Source: Deltaproteobacteria bacterium
Lineage (GTDB): Bacteria > Myxococcota_A > Polyangia > Haliangiales > Haliangiaceae
NCBI GenBank assembly: GCA_013696695.1
Contig: JACCYD010000797.1
Location: 1-11,951, forward strand
Direction of reading: 5' to 3'
DNA: 11,951 nt
Below the pieces are notes generated by a model. That model saw only the letters and a list, made by a program, of their open reading frames with translations, was not told the DNA's origin and did no database searches. Position numbers and translations under genes: made by a program. Position 1 is the first letter of the stretch, and every line of letters begins with the position of its first letter. Positions 8,409-11,951 of this stretch are shown here, piece by piece.

Positions 8409-8873
8409 ATGGCAGACGTCCCCATGGGATCGCGGCCTGCCGCTCGCGTGGTGCTGATCAACGCGCAGCAGCAGGTACTTCTGCTGGAGGCGCATGACGC
8501 CGAGGCCACCTGGTGGATCGCGCCAGGCGGAGGCCTCGAAGAAGGCGAGACCTTCGAGGATGCCGCACGACGAGAGGTCGAGGAGGAAACGGGAATCGTC
8601 GTCGAGCTCGGTGCGTGCGTCTGGGAGCGCCACCATCGGTATGCGTTCGAAGGCGCGCAGCACGATCAATACGAGCGCTTCTACGTCGCGCTGTCCTTCG
8701 AGCAGCGGTCGGTGCCGAGCAAGCCGGACGCGTACGTACGTAGCCAGCGCTGGTGGAGCCTTCCGGAGATCCTGGCCTCGGACGCCAGGTTCGCGCCGCG
8801 CCGCCTCGGTGTGCTGCTGCCGGAGATCTTTGCGCGACGCTTCCCGCGCGAGCCGATCGACTGCGGCGTCTAG
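8409..8873 (+). CDS. Nudix hydrolase
   Basis: The 154-residue product has an intact Nudix box at residues 41-63 fitting Gx5Ex7REUxEExGU, with catalytic glutamates at 56, 59 and 60 (REVEEETG). It is preceded by the usual strand AARVVLINAQQQVLLLE and WWIAPGG. Nudix enzymes split a nucleoside diphosphate linked to another group. The substrate cannot be read from the sequence, and house-cleaning of damaged nucleotides or sugar nucleotides is the usual range. The segment WERHHRYAFEG followed by ERFYVAL is typical of the single-domain family. The upstream extension of this frame (to 7872) overlaps the DUF1801 gene and is not coding-like, so ATG 8409 is preferred; ATG 8424 is an alternative. No clear Shine-Dalgarno is present. 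It seems to be a single-gene unit. Confidence 0.87.
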   Translation: MADVPMGSRPAARVVLINAQQQVLLLEAHDAEATWWIAPGGGLEEGETFEDAARREVEEETGIVVELGACVWERHHRYAFEGAQHDQYERFYVALSFEQRSVPSKPDAYVRSQRWWSLPEILASDARFAPRRLGVLLPEIFARRFPREPIDCGV

Positions 8874-8904
8874 CAGTCCTCACGCGCCACGGCGCTTCCG
8901 TGAC

Positions 8905-9315
8905 ATGTTCGGGACCATGTTCGTTCCAGCTCGTCGTGTGTGGGCGTTGTCGGCGGCTTGTTGCATCGCTGCATGCGGCAGCGAAAGCTCGCCCTCACCC
9001 AGCGACGGACCTGTTTCGAGCGATGCCGCCAGCGTCTGCACGGTGCCGAACGAGTGTCCGTGCTTCAGCAACGACGACTGCCCAGCCGGCACGCGGTGCC
9101 ACTCCGACGGAGGCGACGTGTACTGCATGCCCGGTCCACGCGGCACCGGCGAGCCGGGATCGGTGTGCACGAGCGAGGACGACTGCGAGAGCTCGCTCTG
9201 CGTCGAGGGCTCGGACACCATGCGCTGCTCGAAGACCTGCACGTCACCCACCGAGTGCCCGCCCGAGCTGCCGCGTTGCCTGAGCGGCATCGGCATCTGC
9301 GCCCGGGACATCTGA
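8905..9315 (+). CDS. Small cysteine-rich lipoprotein
   Basis: The product has an arginine-containing n-region and a short hydrophobic core ending in IAAC, a fair lipobox. It should therefore be exported, lipidated on that cysteine (residue 24 from ATG 8905, residue 20 from ATG 8917) and placed in a membrane facing the periplasm or outside. A Ser/Pro/Asp-rich linker follows. The mature part then has 14 further cysteines in repeated patterns such as NDDCPAGTRC, SVCTSEDDCESSLC and PTECPPELPRC, an even number that could form seven disulfides. Small proteins of this sort are common in myxobacteria. No enzymatic motif is seen and the role is unknown. The start is uncertain: neither ATG has a good ribosome site. 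It stands alone, 31 bases after the Nudix stop on the same strand. Confidence 0.75.
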   Translation: MFGTMFVPARRVWALSAACCIAACGSESSPSPSDGPVSSDAASVCTVPNECPCFSNDDCPAGTRCHSDGGDVYCMPGPRGTGEPGSVCTSEDDCESSLCVEGSDTMRCSKTCTSPTECPPELPRCLSGIGICARDI

Positions 9316-9377
9316 GGAAATTCCATCGTTCCGCGTTCGGTTGTGTGCGCCCACGCGCGGCAGGTTCTCTGTCTGGT

Positions 9378-9395
9378 GCCTCGCGAAATCGAGGC
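9378..9395 (+). promoter_or_regulatory. 6-bp stem hairpin in the leader of the MetE-like gene
   Basis: GCCTCG (9378-9383) and CGAGGC (9390-9395) are exact reverse complements around a 6-base loop, 24 bases before ATG 9420. There is no T-run after it, so it is not a standard terminator. It is short enough to be chance. It may act in mRNA stability or translation of the downstream gene. Confidence 0.2.
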
Positions 9396-9419
9396 TAGCC
9401 TTGGTAAAGTCGTAACCCA

Positions 9420-10484
9420 ATGACGATCCCAACAGAGCCTGTGGGGAGCATCCCGCGTCCCCTGGAGCTGATCGAGACGGTCGCTCGCCTCGGTACCGGA
9501 ACGCATCCGGATCTCGAACCGCTCTACGCCGCTGCGATCCGCGACACGATCGAACGGTTCGAGGAGACCGGCTCGCCCGTCATCACCGACGGCGAACAGC
9601 GCAAATATCACAACTTCTGGACGTACAGCGTCGACGGCCTGCCGAACACCGCACCGGACGGCTTCTCGATTCCGTTCGCGGCGGGTCACGTCCGTCGCAT
9701 GCCGCGACTCACCGCGGGGCCGTTCAAGTACCGCTTGCACGCCGACCAGTACCTCGAGGCCGCGCAGAAATACGCGAAGGTGCCGCTCAAGCAAGCGGTG
9801 ATCTCGCCGTCGGCGTTGAGCTTGCTGTATCCCGCGGAGGGCATCCCCGATTACTCGCGCGAACAGTTCCTCGACGATCTACTGAGCGAGCACGTGAAGG
9901 AAGTCCGCCGCTGCCTCGCGCTCGGCGCGCATGCCGTGCAGATCGATTTCACGGAAGCCCGCCTGGCGGTCAAGCTCGATCCCACCGGCGAGCTACTCAC
10001 GCGGTTCGTCGAGCTCAACAACCTCGGCCTCCAGCGATTCTCGAAGGCCGAGCGATCGCGGATCGGCGTGCACACGTGTCCGGGCGGCGATCGCGACTCG
10101 ACCCACAGCGCCGACGTCGACTACGCGGAGCTGTTGCCGAGCCTGCTGCAGCTCAACGCCACCCACTTCTACATCGCCCTCGCGGGAGAAGCCGATCACG
10201 TGCGCGTGTTGAAGCTGATCGCCCAGCACCTGAGGCCCGAGCAGCGGATCTTCGTCGGGGTCGTCGCTCCGATCGATCCTCGCATCGAGACTCCCGAGCT
10301 GGTTCGCGATCGCATCCTCGAAGCGGCGAAACACATTCCTGTCGCTCAGCTCGGCACCACCGACGACTGCGGGTTCTCACCGTTTTGCGACGATACGTCG
10401 ACGACGCGCGATGTCGCGTTTGCGAAGATCAGGGCTCGTGTCGAGGGAACCAAGCTCGCGGCGCGAGCGCTCGGAGTCGCTTGA
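9420..10484 (+). CDS. MetE-like cobalamin-independent methionine synthase family protein (single catalytic domain)
   Basis: The 354-residue product matches only the C-terminal catalytic barrel of cobalamin-independent methionine synthase (MetE is about 750 residues with two barrels). Likely zinc ligands are H218 and C220 in GVHTCPGGD and C317 in TTDDCGFSPF. E257 (ALAGEADH) is a probable fourth ligand, although it is offset from the E. coli Glu position, where I read alanine at 253. Other family marks are the N-terminal VGSIPRP, ITDGEQRKY (56-63) and QIDFTEARLA (174-183). Such short proteins transfer methyl or alkyl groups to or from a thiol. Some make methionine from methyl donors other than methyltetrahydrofolate, and others serve catabolic thiol chemistry. 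The substrate is therefore open. No Shine-Dalgarno is visible before ATG 9420. The stop overlaps the kinase start (TGATG), which suggests co-expression. Confidence 0.85.
   Translation: MTIPTEPVGSIPRPLELIETVARLGTGTHPDLEPLYAAAIRDTIERFEETGSPVITDGEQRKYHNFWTYSVDGLPNTAPDGFSIPFAAGHVRRMPRLTAGPFKYRLHADQYLEAAQKYAKVPLKQAVISPSALSLLYPAEGIPDYSREQFLDDLLSEHVKEVRRCLALGAHAVQIDFTEARLAVKLDPTGELLTRFVELNNLGLQRFSKAERSRIGVHTCPGGDRDSTHSADVDYAELLPSLLQLNATHFYIALAGEADHVRVLKLIAQHLRPEQRIFVGVVAPIDPRIETPELVRDRILEAAKHIPVAQLGTTDDCGFSPFCDDTSTTRDVAFAKIRARVEGTKLAARALGVA
10473..10476 (+). promoter_or_regulatory. Ribosome binding site GGAG for the sensor kinase gene
   Basis: GGAG is seven bases before ATG 10484, within the last codons of the MetE-like gene. 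It supports that ATG over the TTG at 10481. Confidence 0.5.
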
Positions 10485-11951
10485 TGGACGGCGAGGAAGA
10501 GCACAAGCGGCTGCGATCTGTCGCGCTGCAGAATGCCCAGACCATCCTCGCGGCTCGGTTACGTGCAGATCAGGAGCTCCAAGGGATCAAGGAGGCGCTC
10601 GAAGACGAGACCCGTGTTCTGGAGCTGCTGAACGAGAGCGGGACGAAGCTCGCCTCGAACCTCGATCTCGAGACCCTGGTCCAGTCAGTCACGGACGCCG
10701 GAACCCAACTGAGCGGCGCTGCGTTCGGTGCGTTCTTCTATACGGTGCCGAATCCCGAGGGAGGCGTGCTCACGCTGTTCACGCTGTCCGGTGCGCCACG
10801 CGCGGCGTTCGAAAAGTTCGGCCAGCCGCGCGCAACCGCGATCTTCGGGCCGACGTTCAGGAACGAGGGTGTGATTCGAAGCGGGGACATCAGCGAAGAT
10901 CCGCGATACGGCACGCTCGGGCCCCACTTCGGCATGCCCGCAGGACACCTGCCTGTCCGTAGCTACCTCGCGGTGCCGGTGGTCTCGCGCTCGGGTGCGT
11001 CGATCGGCGGTCTGTTCTTCGGCCATCCCGAGCCGAACGTGTTCACCGATCGAGCGGAGCGGATCATCGTGGGCATTGCCGCGCAGGCCGCGATCGCGAT
11101 CGACAACGCACGCCTCTACGAGGAGGCCAAGCGTGCTGTCGCAGCAGAGCGTGCCGCGCGCGTCGAGGTCGAGCGGATCAGCATCATGAAGGACGAGTTC
11201 CTCGCGACGCTATCGCACGAGCTGCGAACGCCGCTCAACGCGGTCCTTGGCTGGGCGGACATGTTGCTCATGCAAGCGACACCGGATGCACCGTCGCGCC
11301 GTGGACTCGAGACGATCGCCCGCAACGCACGCGCGCAGGCGCAGCTGATCGAGGATTTGCTCGACATGAATCGCATCGTGTCGGGCAAGATCCGGCTCGA
11401 CGTCCAGCGCATGGATCTCTCGACGATCATCGACGCCGCCATCGAGTCGCTGAGGCCGTCGGCGGATGCACGCTCGATCCGCTTGTTCGCGACGCTGGAC
11501 CCGCTCGTTGGCCTGGTGTTCGGCGATCCGCATCGGTTGCAACAGGTCGTATGGAACCTGCTGTCGAACGCGATCAAGTTCACGCCGAAGAACGGTCGCG
11601 TCGATGTCTTGCTGCGGCGAGTGAACTCGCACGTCGAGATCACGGTGAGCGACTCTGGCATCGGTATCAAGGTGGAGTTCCTTCCGCACGTCTTCGAGCG
11701 ATTCCGCCAGGCCGACGCTTCGACGACGCGCCAGTACGGCGGCCTGGGACTGGGCCTGTCGATCGTGAAGCAACTCGTCGAGCTCCACGGCGGCAACGTG
11801 CGGGCGGATAGTCGTGGCGAAGGTCATGGCACGACGTTCGTGGTCAGCCTCCCCTTGCGAGTCATCGTCGAGGCGGAGGACCGGACACATCCAACATCGG
11901 CGCGCATGACCGCCGCGAAGCAGACGTCGATCGTGCTGAGTGGCCTCAAGG
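10484..11951 (+). CDS. GAF-domain sensor histidine kinase, probably hybrid (3' end cut by window)
   Basis: The frame is open from ATG 10484 to the edge (489 codons). Residues 1-50 are a charged coiled coil (KEALEDETRVLELL). Residues 50-213 form a GAF sensor domain (FGAFFYTVPN to AAIAIDNARLYEEA). HisKA follows with the phospho-acceptor His245 in SHELRTPLN. The HATPase domain has the N box NLLSNAIKF (358-366), G1 DSGIGI (390-395), the F box FERFRQAD (404-411), G2 GGLGLGL (419-425) and a GxGT stretch near 446-450. No signal peptide or membrane helix is seen, so it should be a soluble kinase sensing an internal signal. After the kinase domain a short linker ends in IVLSGLK. In hybrid kinases this kind of linker leads into a receiver domain (VLVVDDE-type), so a receiver probably follows beyond the window. 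The gene overlaps the MetE-like gene by one base. Confidence 0.9.
   Translation, partial: MDGEEEHKRLRSVALQNAQTILAARLRADQELQGIKEALEDETRVLELLNESGTKLASNLDLETLVQSVTDAGTQLSGAAFGAFFYTVPNPEGGVLTLFTLSGAPRAAFEKFGQPRATAIFGPTFRNEGVIRSGDISEDPRYGTLGPHFGMPAGHLPVRSYLAVPVVSRSGASIGGLFFGHPEPNVFTDRAERIIVGIAAQAAIAIDNARLYEEAKRAVAAERAARVEVERISIMKDEFLATLSHELRTPLNAVLGWADMLLMQATPDAPSRRGLETIARNARAQAQLIEDLLDMNRIVSGKIRLDVQRMDLSTIIDAAIESLRPSADARSIRLFATLDPLVGLVFGDPHRLQQVVWNLLSNAIKFTPKNGRVDVLLRRVNSHVEITVSDSGIGIKVEFLPHVFERFRQADASTTRQYGGLGLGLSIVKQLVELHGGNVRADSRGEGHGTTFVVSLPLRVIVEAEDRTHPTSARMTAAKQTSIVLSGLK

Noticed and set aside
8731..8740. Palindrome CGTACGTACG
   Set aside because: It falls inside the Nudix gene and is fully accounted for by the codons for Ala-Tyr-Val-Arg; no partner site was seen.
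11116..11890. Two minus-strand open frames of about 226 codons near the right end
   Set aside because: They lie opposite the HisKA and HATPase regions, whose motifs on the plus strand leave no doubt about the coding strand.

Overview
The window reads as a chromosomal segment of a high-GC (roughly two thirds G+C by eye), gene-dense bacterium. The gene content suggests a myxobacterium-like organism (Myxococcota, possibly the Haliangium/Kofleria side). It has an OmpA protein with thrombospondin type-3 calcium repeats, a small cysteine-rich lipoprotein, a GAF-containing histidine kinase that looks hybrid, a three-unit DUF1206 protein and a UvrB-domain-less UvrA-like ATPase. This placement is inferred from family content. 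No rRNA or taxonomic marker is present.

Layout. 1-1722 (+): the 3' part of an OmpA-family outer-membrane protein. 1790-2617 (+): a six-helix DUF1206 membrane protein whose stop codon directly abuts the stop of the next, convergent gene. 2618-5075 (-): three genes read leftwards. They are a CpXC-domain zinc-ribbon protein, then a diacylglycerol/lipid kinase, then a metallophosphoesterase joined to the kinase by a 4-base ATGA overlap. A perfect 7-bp inverted repeat lies in the kinase leader. 5076-5260: a divergent intergenic region holding two overlapping mini-ORFs and a possible extended -10 promoter. 5261-8121 (+): a UvrA-like twin-ABC ATPase lacking the UvrB-binding domain, overlapping by one base a DUF1801 protein with a lysine/alanine-rich, histone-H1-like tail. 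8122-8408: a non-coding gap. 8409-8873 (+): a Nudix hydrolase. 8905-9315 (+): the cysteine-rich lipoprotein. 9420-10484 (+): a single-domain MetE-like methionine synthase-type protein, overlapping by one base (TGATG) a GAF-HisKA-HATPase kinase that runs off the right edge. The kinase probably continues into a receiver domain.

Functional links. The clearest are the stop/start overlaps: kinase with phosphoesterase (lipid or phospho-signal turnover), UvrA-like ATPase with the H1-tailed DUF1801 protein (DNA transactions or drug tolerance, inferred), and MetE-like enzyme with sensor kinase. No mobile element, CRISPR array, tRNA, rRNA or recognisable biosynthetic or defence cluster was seen. The most unusual window-wide signal is a strong excess of the palindrome CGATCG and its octamer GCGATCGC (13 copies by hand), resembling the HIP1 element of cyanobacteria.
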